Shown here in pieces: positions 25,636 to 32,458 of a stretch of 33,994 nucleotides of DNA. Below the pieces are notes generated by a model. The model saw only the letters and a list, made by a program, of their open reading frames with translations, was not told the DNA's origin and searched no databases. The translations under genes were made by a program, and so were the position numbers. This stretch comes from Roseateles toxinivorans (GTDB lineage Bacteria > Pseudomonadota > Gammaproteobacteria > Burkholderiales > Burkholderiaceae_C): NCBI GenBank assembly GCA_945898095.1, contig CAMDHE010000046.1, positions 1 through 33,994 on the forward strand, written 5' to 3'. Each line of letters opens with the position of its first letter. The stretch's first letter is position 1.

Positions 25636-25880
25636 AGCTCTCGGCCCACTGGCGTCACTGGCATCGCCTCGCCAGCGTGAACATCCGGATCAAATTGCGC
25701 CAGCCGCTCGGCAAGCGTAGGGGCCTTGTCGCCGAATGGCGTGATGATGACGCGGCTATCTTCCACGGTAATCCGCACCCGCTGGTCGACCTTCAGATGC
25801 GCTGCACGTGCTACCGATGCGGGCAGACGCACGCCCAGGTTATTGCCCCATTGCTTGATGTCGAGAATAGCTTCGGTCAT
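25629..25880 (-). CDS. AbrB/MazE-family antitoxin
   Basis: An 83-residue antitoxin. The N-terminal swapped-hairpin DNA-binding domain (about residues 5-48) reads ILDIKQWGNNLGVRLPASVA, then HLKVDQRVRITVEDSRVIIT, the classical SpoVT/AbrB pattern. The acidic, flexible C-terminus (LAQFDPDVHAGEAMPVTPVG) is the part expected to wrap and neutralise the toxin. ATG 25880 is preceded by AGGA. The gene leads the two-gene toxin-antitoxin operon. It probably represses its own promoter together with the toxin; a perfect palindrome is present 18 bp upstream. Confidence 0.88.
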   Translation of the reverse strand: MTEAILDIKQWGNNLGVRLPASVARAAHLKVDQRVRITVEDSRVIITPFGDKAPTLAERLAQFDPDVHAGEAMPVTPVGRELW

Positions 25881-25898
25881 GTGGAATCCTTCAATATC

Positions 25899-25910
25899 TA
25901 AACATGTTTA
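25899..25910 (-). promoter_or_regulatory. Palindrome upstream of mazEF, probable operator
   Basis: TAAACATGTTTA is a perfect 12-base palindrome in the AT-rich 82 bp between the antitoxin start and repeat copy 2. AbrB/MazE-type antitoxins usually bind palindromes at their own promoters, so this is the best candidate for autoregulation. Minus-strand promoter hexamers around it (TTGATG upstream, TATTGA downstream, 16-base spacing) are possible but weak. Confidence 0.5.
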
Positions 25911-25962
25911 TACATCAAATTTCAAGCCTGCGTCCGCGGCTGGCTGCAGCGAGTTCGCCTCG

Positions 25963-26124
25963 GGATGCTCTGCATAACTCAACGCGAGTGTGTGCGGTGC
26001 GGATCGGGATGGGATGCAAGGCGCGTTTTGCAGCCAATAGCGCGTGCTATTGGCAAGAAATGCAACGCCGCAGACCGCCCGAGGCCGGGCTAGCACAAGC
26101 CGTGAGGGGTTATGCAGAGCATCC
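25963..26124 (+). repeat. 162-bp palindromic repeat (MITE-like), copy 2
   Basis: Same orientation as copy 1. The 16-base termini are perfect inverted repeats of each other (GGATGCTCTGCATAAC at the left, its exact complement at the right). The central 20-base palindrome is at 26034-26053, at the same offset (71 bases) as in copy 1. Flanks CTCG and CTAG are only similar, so a target duplication is uncertain. It lies 82 bp upstream of the antitoxin start and may carry its distal promoter boundary. Confidence 0.93.
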
Positions 26125-26293
26125 CTAGCGAACATGCAAATCTGACGATCCAAGGACCGCGCTCTTGCGCGACCTAGAATCGCCCATCCCGGCAGACCCG
26201 ACCGAATCGCAAGCCCGACAAGGCCTGAGCCCATTACTGGGCGTCATGCACTTTTCTTGCAGTCGGCATTGACCTCTTTGATCAAGTAGCTAA
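26125..26293. other. 169-bp spacer between inverted repeat copies
   Basis: This stretch lies between two oppositely oriented repeat copies. I see no complete gene, no RNA gene and no clear promoter. A short frame near 26253-26291 (VGIDLFDQVAK) looks coding-like but has no start or context, so it could be debris of a lost gene or chance. Confidence 0.4.
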
Positions 26294-26455
26294 GGATGCT
26301 CTGCATAACCCCTCTCGGCTTTTGCTAGCGCGGCCTCGGGCGGTCTGCGGCGTTGCATTTCTTGCCAATAGCACGCGCTATTGGCCGCAAAATGCGCCTT
26401 GCATCCCATCCCGATCCGCACCGCACCCGCTCGAGTTGAGTTATGCAGAGCATCC
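26294..26455 (-). repeat. 162-bp palindromic repeat (MITE-like), copy 3, inverted
   Basis: Reverse orientation relative to copies 1 and 2. The termini are the same perfect 16-base inverted repeats, and the central palindrome is at 26365-26384, again 71 bases from the equivalent end. Its right end is 26 bp before the mobA start codon, so any mobA promoter must lie inside or beyond this element. Flanks (CTAA / CATC) show no target-site duplication. Confidence 0.93.
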
Positions 26456-26481
26456 CATCAACCCCAAAAAGGCGGCAACCC

Positions 26482-28416
26482 TTGCAATTCCATTCCAACG
26501 GCTTCCACCCCGGCGACCCGCATATTTACGCTGCTGCTGACCTTGCGGCCCCACACAGCGTGGAGTTGCCGTCGCAGGTGGACGTGCTCATCGTCGGATG
26601 CGGCCCGGCCGGGCTGACGCTGGCAGCGCAACTCGCAGCGTTTCCAGATATTTCAGTGGCGATCGTGGAGCAGAAGGATGGTCCGATGCAATTGGGCCAG
26701 GCCGACGGCATTGCCTGCCGCACGATGGAGATGTTCGAGGCTTTCAACTTCAGCGAGCGGGTGCTCAAGGAAGCCTGCTGGGTCAATGAAGTCACGTTTT
26801 GGAAGCCCGACGAAACAAAACCCGAGCAAATCATGCGCCATGGTCGGGTGCAGGACACCGAGGACGGTCTGTCGGAATTCCCCCATGTGATCCTGAACCA
26901 GGCAAGGGTGCATGACTTCTACCTGGATGTGATGCGTAATTCTCCCAGCCGTCTGGAGCCGCATTACTCGCGCAAGCTGCTCGACCTGACAGTGGACCGT
27001 GACGCGCAGGACTACCCGGTCACGGTGCGCTTGGAGTGCAGCGATGGCGCGCAGGCAGGTGCAGTGGAGACGGTGCGGGCGCGTTATGTGGTCGGCTGCG
27101 ACGGCGCACGCAGCGCAGTCCGCAAGTCCATCGGGCGCGAATTGGTGGGTGACCAGGCCCAGCAGGCCTGGGGCGTGATCGACATGCTGACGATCACCGA
27201 TTTTCCGGACATTCGCCACAAGGTAGCCATCCAGTCGAACAACGGCGGCAACCTGCTGATCATCCCGCGCGAAGGCGGCTACCTGGTGCGTCTTTATGTG
27301 GAGATGGAAAAGCTCGGCGAGGGTGAACGCGTGGCCGAGCGCCAGATCACTCTGGACCAGATCATCACCGCCGCGCAGCGCATTTTTCACCCTTACAAGC
27401 TGGACGTGAAAGAGGTGCCCTGGTGGTCGGTGTACGAGATCGGCCAGCGCATCTGCGACAAGTACGACGATGTCCCGGCTGAGGATGTAGACATACGTCT
27501 GCCGCGCGTTTTCATCGCTGGAGATGCCTGCCATACCCACAGCCCCAAGGCGGGTCAGGGCATGAACTTCTCGATGCAGGACAGCTTCAATCTGGGCTGG
27601 AAAATGGCCGCCGTATTGCGCGGGCAATGTGCGCCAAAGCTGCTGCACAGCTACTCGGCTGAACGCCAGGTCATGGGGCAGATGCTGATCGACTTCGACC
27701 GCGACTGGGCCCGGATGATCAGCGACAAGCCGGCTGAAAAAAAGGGCACATCGTCTGAAGCCCAAGGTGTCGATCCCAAAGCCTTCCAGAACTATTTCGA
27801 ACAGCATTTGCGCTTCACTGCCGGCTTGGGGATCCAATACTGTCCCTCGGAAATATGCGGTGAGGCCGCGCATCAGGCCTTGGCCAAGGGTTTCGAAGTC
27901 GGCACCCGATTCCACTCAGCGCCGGTATTGCGCGTTGCCGACGCCAGGCCGGTGCAACTGGGACATGCCGGCAAGGCCGACGGACGCTGGCGCTTGTACG
28001 CCTTTGCGGGCCGGAAGGACCCTTTCGACGCTCATACAGGTGTGCTGGCCCTTTGCCGGTTCCTACAGGAATCGCCGGACTCGCCGGTGCGCAATTACAC
28101 AAGGCCCGGCCAGGATCCGGATGCATTGTTCGATTTGCGCGCGATCTTCCAGCAAGGCCATCGCGAACTGGCCATCGAATCGATGCCGGCGCTGCTGCTG
28201 CCGCAAAAGGGTCGCTACGGACTCCACGACTACGAAAAGGTCTTCTGCCCGGATACGAAGTCAGGCCCGGACATCTTCGACCTGCGCGGCGTGAACCGCG
28301 ACCAGGGTGCGCTGGTGATCGTGCGACCCGACCAGTACATCGCCCATCTGCTGCCGCTCGACGCGCATCGGGATCTCGCGATGTTCTTTGCGGGATTCAT
28401 GTTGCCGAGCTGCTGA
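26482..28416 (+). CDS. mobA: 3-hydroxybenzoate 4-monooxygenase MobA (FAD-dependent)
   Basis: Flavoprotein hydroxylase expected to convert 3-hydroxybenzoate to protocatechuate with NADPH and oxygen. The 644-residue protein has the FAD dinucleotide motif VDVLIVGCGPAGLTLAAQLA (GxGxxG at 39-44), the DG motif YVVGCDGARSAVRKSIGR and the FAD/ribityl GD motif RVFIAGDACHTHSPKAGQGM. It has the thioredoxin-like C-terminal domain of the phenol-hydroxylase group. Segments such as LGQADGIACRTMEMFEAF and TEDGLSEFPHVILNQARVHD closely match C. testosteroni MobA as I remember it. I chose TTG 26482 because the N-terminus (LQFHSNGFHPGDP) aligns with MobA; the in-frame ATG 26443 lies inside the repeat element. 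No protocatechuate-cleavage genes are nearby. A related phenol-type substrate is possible. Confidence 0.87.
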   Translation: MQFHSNGFHPGDPHIYAAADLAAPHSVELPSQVDVLIVGCGPAGLTLAAQLAAFPDISVAIVEQKDGPMQLGQADGIACRTMEMFEAFNFSERVLKEACWVNEVTFWKPDETKPEQIMRHGRVQDTEDGLSEFPHVILNQARVHDFYLDVMRNSPSRLEPHYSRKLLDLTVDRDAQDYPVTVRLECSDGAQAGAVETVRARYVVGCDGARSAVRKSIGRELVGDQAQQAWGVIDMLTITDFPDIRHKVAIQSNNGGNLLIIPREGGYLVRLYVEMEKLGEGERVAERQITLDQIITAAQRIFHPYKLDVKEVPWWSVYEIGQRICDKYDDVPAEDVDIRLPRVFIAGDACHTHSPKAGQGMNFSMQDSFNLGWKMAAVLRGQCAPKLLHSYSAERQVMGQMLIDFDRDWARMISDKPAEKKGTSSEAQGVDPKAFQNYFEQHLRFTAGLGIQYCPSEICGEAAHQALAKGFEVGTRFHSAPVLRVADARPVQLGHAGKADGRWRLYAFAGRKDPFDAHTGVLALCRFLQESPDSPVRNYTRPGQDPDALFDLRAIFQQGHRELAIESMPALLLPQKGRYGLHDYEKVFCPDTKSGPDIFDLRGVNRDQGALVIVRPDQYIAHLLPLDAHRDLAMFFAGFMLPSC

Positions 28417-28438
28417 CAGCGAAGGCGCCATGCAGCAT

Positions 28439-28465
28439 TTCCGGCATTCGGGTTTTCTGCCGGAA
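28439..28465. terminator. Hairpin between convergent mobA and regulator gene
   Basis: TTCCGGCA and TGCCGGAA form an eight-base perfect stem around an 11-base loop, in the 73-bp gap between the two convergent genes. There is no clean T-run after it on either strand, so it may be a weak bidirectional or Rho-assisted terminator. Confidence 0.35.
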
Positions 28466-28489
28466 TGAACAGTTGCTGAGCAGCGCAAC

Positions 28490-29191
28490 TCAAGCCCCGC
28501 TGACCTTCGGATAAGCGTTCTCGTGGGTTTCGAACATATGCACTGGCATGGTTGAAACGAACTCAGCGAAGCCGGTACCGCCGACCGAGATATGTTCGAT
28601 CATCTGCTGCTGCGCAGCCTTTTCGTCGCCCGCCAGGATCGCATCGAGCACGCGCTGGTGGTCGTCGTAGGAAATTCGCATACGGCCTGGCTGCAGGAAC
28701 GAGTTTTGCCGGTACATCTGGGTGCGGCGGCGGATCGATCGCAATTGCTCGGCCAGAAAGGCATTGCGGCAACCGCGGTACAGCGCTTCATGAAAATCCA
28801 CATTCGATTGGCTGTAACCCAGCGCATCGTCAGCTTCGACGAACTTCAGGCTGTTGCGGTGAATTTCGGTCAGCTGGCTGCGTAGCGCCTCGGTGAGCCG
28901 GCGGGCGCAATACTTTGCACAGACGCCCTCGATCTCGGCCAGCAACTCGAACAAGCCCAGCAATTCCTGGAGCGACATCCGGGCGACATGAACGCCCTGC
29001 CGCGGCGCGGTGGTCAACAGGCCTTGCGCCGCCAGCTGGGTGACGGCTTCGCGCACCGGTGTGCGCGACACGCCAAAGCGCTGGGCCAACTCCCTTTCGT
29101 CCAGCGCATCGCCTGGCAGCTATTGACACGCATTGATTTCATCCTCAAGCTGCCGCCTGATCTGGAACGCGAGGTTGTTGGGTGTCGACAT
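28490..29191 (-). pseudogene. GntR/FCD-family transcriptional regulator with in-frame amber stop
   Basis: From ATG 29191 the frame reads MSTPNNLAFQIRRQLEDEIN, then ACQ, a TAG codon at 29122-29120, then LPGDALDERELAQRFGVSRT and onward to 28490. Apart from the TAG the 233-residue reading is a normal FadR-subfamily GntR regulator. It has a winged-helix DNA-binding domain with RFGVSRTPVREAVTQLAAQG, then an FCD ligand domain with the metal/ligand residues in VDFHEALYRGC and DDHQRVLDAILAGDEKAA. The simplest reading is a single T-to-A change of a TTG leucine codon. Reinitiation at TTG 29089 would give 199 residues that keep the recognition helix but lose the first DNA-binding helix. It is divergent from the crotonase gene and convergent with mobA, so it probably controlled one or both. 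A sequencing error or amber suppressor is an alternative. Confidence 0.8.
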
Positions 29192-29224
29192 GGTTTTCAC
29201 GGCTAAGTCATCTGTGCCGAATAC

Positions 29225-29257
29225 CAATATACCGAAATTAGTTTCTGGTGTACATTG
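29225..29257. promoter_or_regulatory. Dyad in the regulator/crotonase intergenic region, possible GntR operator
   Basis: CAATATACC and GGTGTACATTG form an imperfect inverted repeat across a 13-base spacer. An additional ATACC copy lies just before it (29221-29225). The site is in the 105-bp AT-rich gap between the divergent starts, 33 bp from the regulator ATG and 40 bp from the crotonase ATG. GntR/FCD proteins commonly bind short dyads in such positions. Assignment is by pattern and position only. Confidence 0.4.
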
Positions 29258-29296
29258 AATTCAAATTTGTATTTCAATCATAGCTGGAGTGAGTCA

Positions 29297-30079
29297 ATGG
29301 CCGGAATTCTGGTGCATCGCCAAGGTGCTGTGGGACATGTGGTGGTGTCCAATTTGCAAAAATTCAATGCCATGACGACCGAGATGTGGGTGAATCTGCC
29401 AGCCCGCATGGCTGAATTCGACCGCGACCCCGACATCCGGGCGATCGTGATGAGCGGCGATGGCGACAAGGCCTTCATCTCGGGCGCCGACATTTCGCAG
29501 TTCGGCGCTGAACGCAGCGAGGCCGATGCCCAGAAGCGTTACAGCGATTCGGTCCACCTGGCTTATACCGCCGCCGCGCTGGCTTCAAAACCGGTGATTG
29601 CCAAGATCCGCGGCATCTGCATGGGCGGCGGGCTCGGGCTGGCTGCCGGTTGCGACATTCGCATCTGCGCGGACGACGCGCGCTTTCGCATGCCGGCCGC
29701 CCGCCTTAGCTTGGGTTATGAAGCGGCTGGCGTGCAACGCTTCGTCTCGCTGATCGGCGCGCAGAACACTTACGACATCTTCTTCTCGGCCCGCATCTTT
29801 GACGCGCAGGAAGCGCTGCGCATGGGTTTTGTGACCCGCGTCGTGCCTGCCACCCAACTCGACGCTGCCGTGGACGAACTCACCGCCAATATTGCCGAGA
29901 ACGCGCCCTTGACCATGAAAGCGCTGAAGCTGACGGTGCAGAACTTTTTGCTCGACCCGGCCCACCCCGAGAGCCCGGCGGTGCGCGCGGCGATCAAGGC
30001 CTGCAATGCCAGCCAGGACTATGCCGAGGGCGTGCGCGCCTTCGGTGAAAAGCGCAAGCCGGTTTTCACCGGCCAATGA
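29297..30079 (+). CDS. Enoyl-CoA hydratase/isomerase (crotonase) family protein
   Basis: A 260-residue crotonase-fold enzyme acting on an acyl-CoA thioester. Oxyanion-hole segments are intact: AFISGADISQF (around Ala64) and IRGICMGGGLGLAAGCDIRI (around Gly111). The two glutamates of classical enoyl-CoA hydratase (Glu144 and Glu164 in the rat enzyme) appear as Ala134 in MPAARLSLGY and Asp160 in NTYDIFF. It is therefore probably not a standard hydratase and may be an isomerase or another crotonase. The C-terminal EGVRAFGEKRKPVF is normal. ATG 29297 has GGAG seven bases upstream; TTG 29255 is an alternative with a poor N-terminus. It is divergent from the damaged GntR gene. Confidence 0.85.
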   Translation: MAGILVHRQGAVGHVVVSNLQKFNAMTTEMWVNLPARMAEFDRDPDIRAIVMSGDGDKAFISGADISQFGAERSEADAQKRYSDSVHLAYTAAALASKPVIAKIRGICMGGGLGLAAGCDIRICADDARFRMPAARLSLGYEAAGVQRFVSLIGAQNTYDIFFSARIFDAQEALRMGFVTRVVPATQLDAAVDELTANIAENAPLTMKALKLTVQNFLLDPAHPESPAVRAAIKACNASQDYAEGVRAFGEKRKPVFTGQ

Positions 30080-30118
30080 GGCGGCCGCTTCAGACCATCG
30101 AACCGAGCATTAGCCCCA

Positions 30119-30292
30119 ATGAACCCACCTGATGCCGTCTTCGTCACGAGTCTGGGTGGCCCCGAGGTCCTGCAGGCCGGAGCCATCGACATGCCGATCG
30201 CAGGCCCAGGTCAGGCCCCGACTTGCGCCGACCATCAGACTGAACGGGGCATCAGTTGGCGCATCTGGAACATCAGGTCGCGCTGGACTTGA
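30119..30292 (+). pseudogene. 5' stub of a quinone oxidoreductase/zinc-alcohol dehydrogenase-type gene
   Basis: The frame from ATG 30119 encodes 57 residues. The first about 33, with VFVTSLGGPEVLQAGAIDMP and IAGPGQA, closely resemble the N-terminus of NADPH:quinone oxidoreductases (typical pattern ...GGPEVLQ...P.PGPGQV...). After GQA the sequence no longer resembles the family and stops at 30290. The 39-bp distance to the crotonase gene suggests a former operon partner whose remaining ~290 codons were deleted. Too short to function as an oxidoreductase. Confidence 0.6.
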
Positions 30293-30309
30293 TGCGCCTG
30301 CCTGGACTC

Positions 30310-30336
30310 AATAGAATCTATTCATTTTCTATTCAT
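30310..30336 (+). promoter_or_regulatory. CTATT half-site cluster before the HipA-like stub
   Basis: AATAG-AAT-CTATT is an inverted repeat (30310-30322). TCTATTCAT is repeated directly with an 11-base period (30317-30325 and 30328-30336), the second copy running into the ATG at 30335. Spacing of one helical turn suggests an operator for a helix-turn-helix protein, plausibly that encoded by the adjacent gene. Confidence 0.4.
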
Positions 30337-30607
30337 GCAGCAACCGAGCATGCCCGCACCAGGTCGAGACCAGCAAATCATCCTGGGTGTCCTCAGCACC
30401 CAGGGCATCGCCTCGTCCAAGGATCTACAAAAGGCTACAGGAAAAAGTCAGGCGACCCTCTCGCGCTTGCTGGCCGACCTGTCGGACCATGTCCTGACCT
30501 TGGGCAAGGGCCGTGCGCGACTTTATGGCCTGCCAAAATCTATTCGTGGTCTACCCGCTCAGCAGCCTATTTACTGGCTCGACGAGAGCGGCAAGTCGCG
30601 GCCGTGA
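30335..30607 (+). pseudogene. Truncated YjjJ/HipH-like (HipA family) protein, N-terminal DNA-binding part
   Basis: A 90-residue frame with a helix-turn-helix domain (GIASSKDLQKATGKSQATLS then RLLADLSDHVLTLGKGRARL). It is followed by YGLPKSIRGLPAQQPIYWLDESG. This order, a winged-helix region leading into RGL...PIYWLDE-G, is how YjjJ-type HipA kinases begin. In that family a kinase domain of about 300+ residues follows, but here the frame stops at 30607. None of the three plus-strand frames in the next 110 bp resembles the rest. It may be a dead remnant or, less likely, a free-standing small DNA-binding protein, because the HTH and the upstream half-sites are intact. Confidence 0.6.
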
Positions 30608-30718
30608 TGGCGGAGAGGCTGGGCTGATCAAACCGCCCCAGCAGGTCCGGGCGCGCGGCAAGCTGTTCAAGGCCTGCCGCGCCGGGTTCACAAATACAGT
30701 GATTCGATCCGCAAGTTT
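30608..30718. other. Short gap between HipA-like stub and lldP
   Basis: No gene, and no convincing terminator for lldP, is seen in these 111 bp. A short frame with KLFKACRAGFTNTV gives no recognisable similarity. Together with the two stubs before it, this seems to be the end of a deleted region. Confidence 0.4.
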
Positions 30719-32380
30719 TTATTTAACGACCATCAGTGTGAACGGGAACACATAGGCCTGTAGCGTCACCAGCAAGCCGACCAGACTGGCCAGGGCGATC
30801 GAGTGGAAGAAGACATAGCGCAGGATGTCGCCCTCATGGTTGAACCAGCGCGTAGCGGTCGAGGCGACGACGATCGACTGTGCATCGATCATCTTGCCCA
30901 TCACCCCGCCCGAACTGTTGGCCGCGCCCATCAGGTTGGGAGACAAGCCGAGTTGCTCGGCTGCCACCTTCTGCATGCCGCCAAACAGCACGTTCGACGC
31001 GGTGTCCGAGCCAGTCATCGCCACGCCGATCCAGCCCATCAAGGTACCGAAGAAAGGATAGAACACGCCGCTGTTGGCGAAGGCCAGTCCGAGCGTCGTG
31101 TCGGTGCCTGAAAAGCGCGTCAAAGTGCCAAGGCCGAGCATCAATACGATCGTGATCAGCGAATAGCGCACCAGCCAGAAAGTCCGCACAAAGGTGCGGG
31201 CGATCTCGACCGGCTTGAACTTCATCACCAGCGCGCCGACGATTGCCGCCAGCAGGATGCCGGTGCCCGTGGCCGAGAGCAGGCCCAGCACATAGACCGC
31301 GCCTTCCTTGGTCGGTTTCAACACCACCGGCGGCATTTTTTCGACCAGGTTGTGCAGCCCCGACATCGGGAATGCCGGCGCGTAAATGCTGTTGAGGAAA
31401 GCCTTGACCGGCGGCAGGCCCCAGATGAAGACAAAGACCGTCAGGATCACCCAGGGCAACCAGGCTTGAATCAGCTCGGCGCGCGAGTAACTCTTGATGG
31501 CGACTGGCTTTTGCGCTTGGCCGCCATCGGTCTCATGGCCTTTCAGATTCGGCGAAGTCCAGATCTTCTTCGGCTGCCAGACTCGCAGGAACAGCACCAG
31601 CGAAGTCATCGAAACAATCGCCGCGATGATGTCGACCAGCTCAGGCCCGATGAAGTTGGAGACCAGGTATTGCGGAATCGCGAATGACAAACCGGTGACC
31701 AGGATTGCCGGCCAGATTTCCATCATTGCCTTGCGTCCGGCAAAGGCCCAGATCAGCCAGAACGGCACCAGCAGCGAGAAGAACGGCAACTGACGCCCGA
31801 TCATCGCGGAGACTTCCATCAAGTCATAACCATGCACCTTGGCCAGCGTGATCACCGGCGTGCCCAAGGCGCCGAAGGCGACCGGCGCAGTATTGGCGAT
31901 CAAGCTCAGTCCCGAGGCTGCCAGCGGCGAAAAGCCCAGCCCGATCAGGATGCCGGCGGTCACTGCCACCGGCGTGCCGAAGCCTGCTGCGCCTTCAAAG
32001 AATGCGCCAAAGCAAAAAGCAATCAAGAGCAGTTGCAAGCGCCGGTCGTCGGTGATACCCGACAGCGAGGCCTGCAGCACCTTGAAGCTGCCGTTCTGTT
32101 CGGCCAATTGCTGCAGGAAGATGATGTTGAGCACGATCCAGCCAATCGGCAGCAGACCGGTGAAACCGCCATACATCGCCGCCGTGCCCGCCATTTCGAC
32201 CGGCATGCCGTAAGCGAATACCGCCACCAGCACGGCGGCGAGCAGCCCGAGCCCTGCCGCGATATGGGCCTTGATATGCAAAAAGCCCAGTGACACCAGC
32301 ATCACCACCACCGGCACGGCGGCCAGCAAGGTGGAAATCACCATATTGTTGAAGGGGTCGTAAATTTGTTGCCAAGCCAT
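30719..32380 (-). CDS. lldP: L-lactate permease family transporter LldP
   Basis: Proton-coupled uptake of lactate (and possibly glycolate), 553 residues, matching LldP/GlcA at about 550. It has about 12-14 membrane segments. Recognisable parts are MAWQQIYDPFNNMVISTLLA at the N-terminus, FGAFFEGAAGFGTPVAVTAG, NTAPVAFGALGTPVITLA, MTGSDTASNVLFGGMQKVAA and SSGGVMGKMIDAQSIVVAST near the end. ATG 32380 is preceded by GGAG. The gene follows the D-lactate dehydrogenase gene on the same strand with a 78-bp gap. This gives an uptake-plus-oxidation pair as in Shewanella lldP/dld-II loci. Confidence 0.94.
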   Translation of the reverse strand: MAWQQIYDPFNNMVISTLLAAVPVVVMLVSLGFLHIKAHIAAGLGLLAAVLVAVFAYGMPVEMAGTAAMYGGFTGLLPIGWIVLNIIFLQQLAEQNGSFKVLQASLSGITDDRRLQLLLIAFCFGAFFEGAAGFGTPVAVTAGILIGLGFSPLAASGLSLIANTAPVAFGALGTPVITLAKVHGYDLMEVSAMIGRQLPFFSLLVPFWLIWAFAGRKAMMEIWPAILVTGLSFAIPQYLVSNFIGPELVDIIAAIVSMTSLVLFLRVWQPKKIWTSPNLKGHETDGGQAQKPVAIKSYSRAELIQAWLPWVILTVFVFIWGLPPVKAFLNSIYAPAFPMSGLHNLVEKMPPVVLKPTKEGAVYVLGLLSATGTGILLAAIVGALVMKFKPVEIARTFVRTFWLVRYSLITIVLMLGLGTLTRFSGTDTTLGLAFANSGVFYPFFGTLMGWIGVAMTGSDTASNVLFGGMQKVAAEQLGLSPNLMGAANSSGGVMGKMIDAQSIVVASTATRWFNHEGDILRYVFFHSIALASLVGLLVTLQAYVFPFTLMVVK

Positions 32381-32420
32381 GCTTGTCTCCTTGAATCGAT
32401 AGATTGAAAAATAATTTTTT

Positions 32421-32439
32421 GCCGGCTGATTCAGCCGAC
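32421..32439. other. Inverted repeat in the dld-lldP gap
   Basis: GCCGGCTGA and TCAGCCGAC form a nine-base near-perfect stem (one G-T pair), with an A/T tract on the lldP side. On the transcript the hairpin is followed by AAAAAATTATTTTT, not a simple U-run. It may therefore be a weak attenuator or processing site that sets the dld:lldP ratio rather than a full terminator. Confidence 0.35.
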
Positions 32440-32458
32440 CGGTGGCGCGGTCAATGGA

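Noticed and set aside
26290-26459. Target-site duplication for repeat copy 3
   Set aside because: The flanking bases CTAA and CATC do not match; only copy 1 has identical 4-base flanks, so I do not claim a defined duplication length.
26443-26481. ATG 26443 as the mobA start
   Set aside because: It lies in the terminal inverted repeat of copy 3, and the added residues do not match the MobA N-terminus, whereas TTG 26482 aligns with it.
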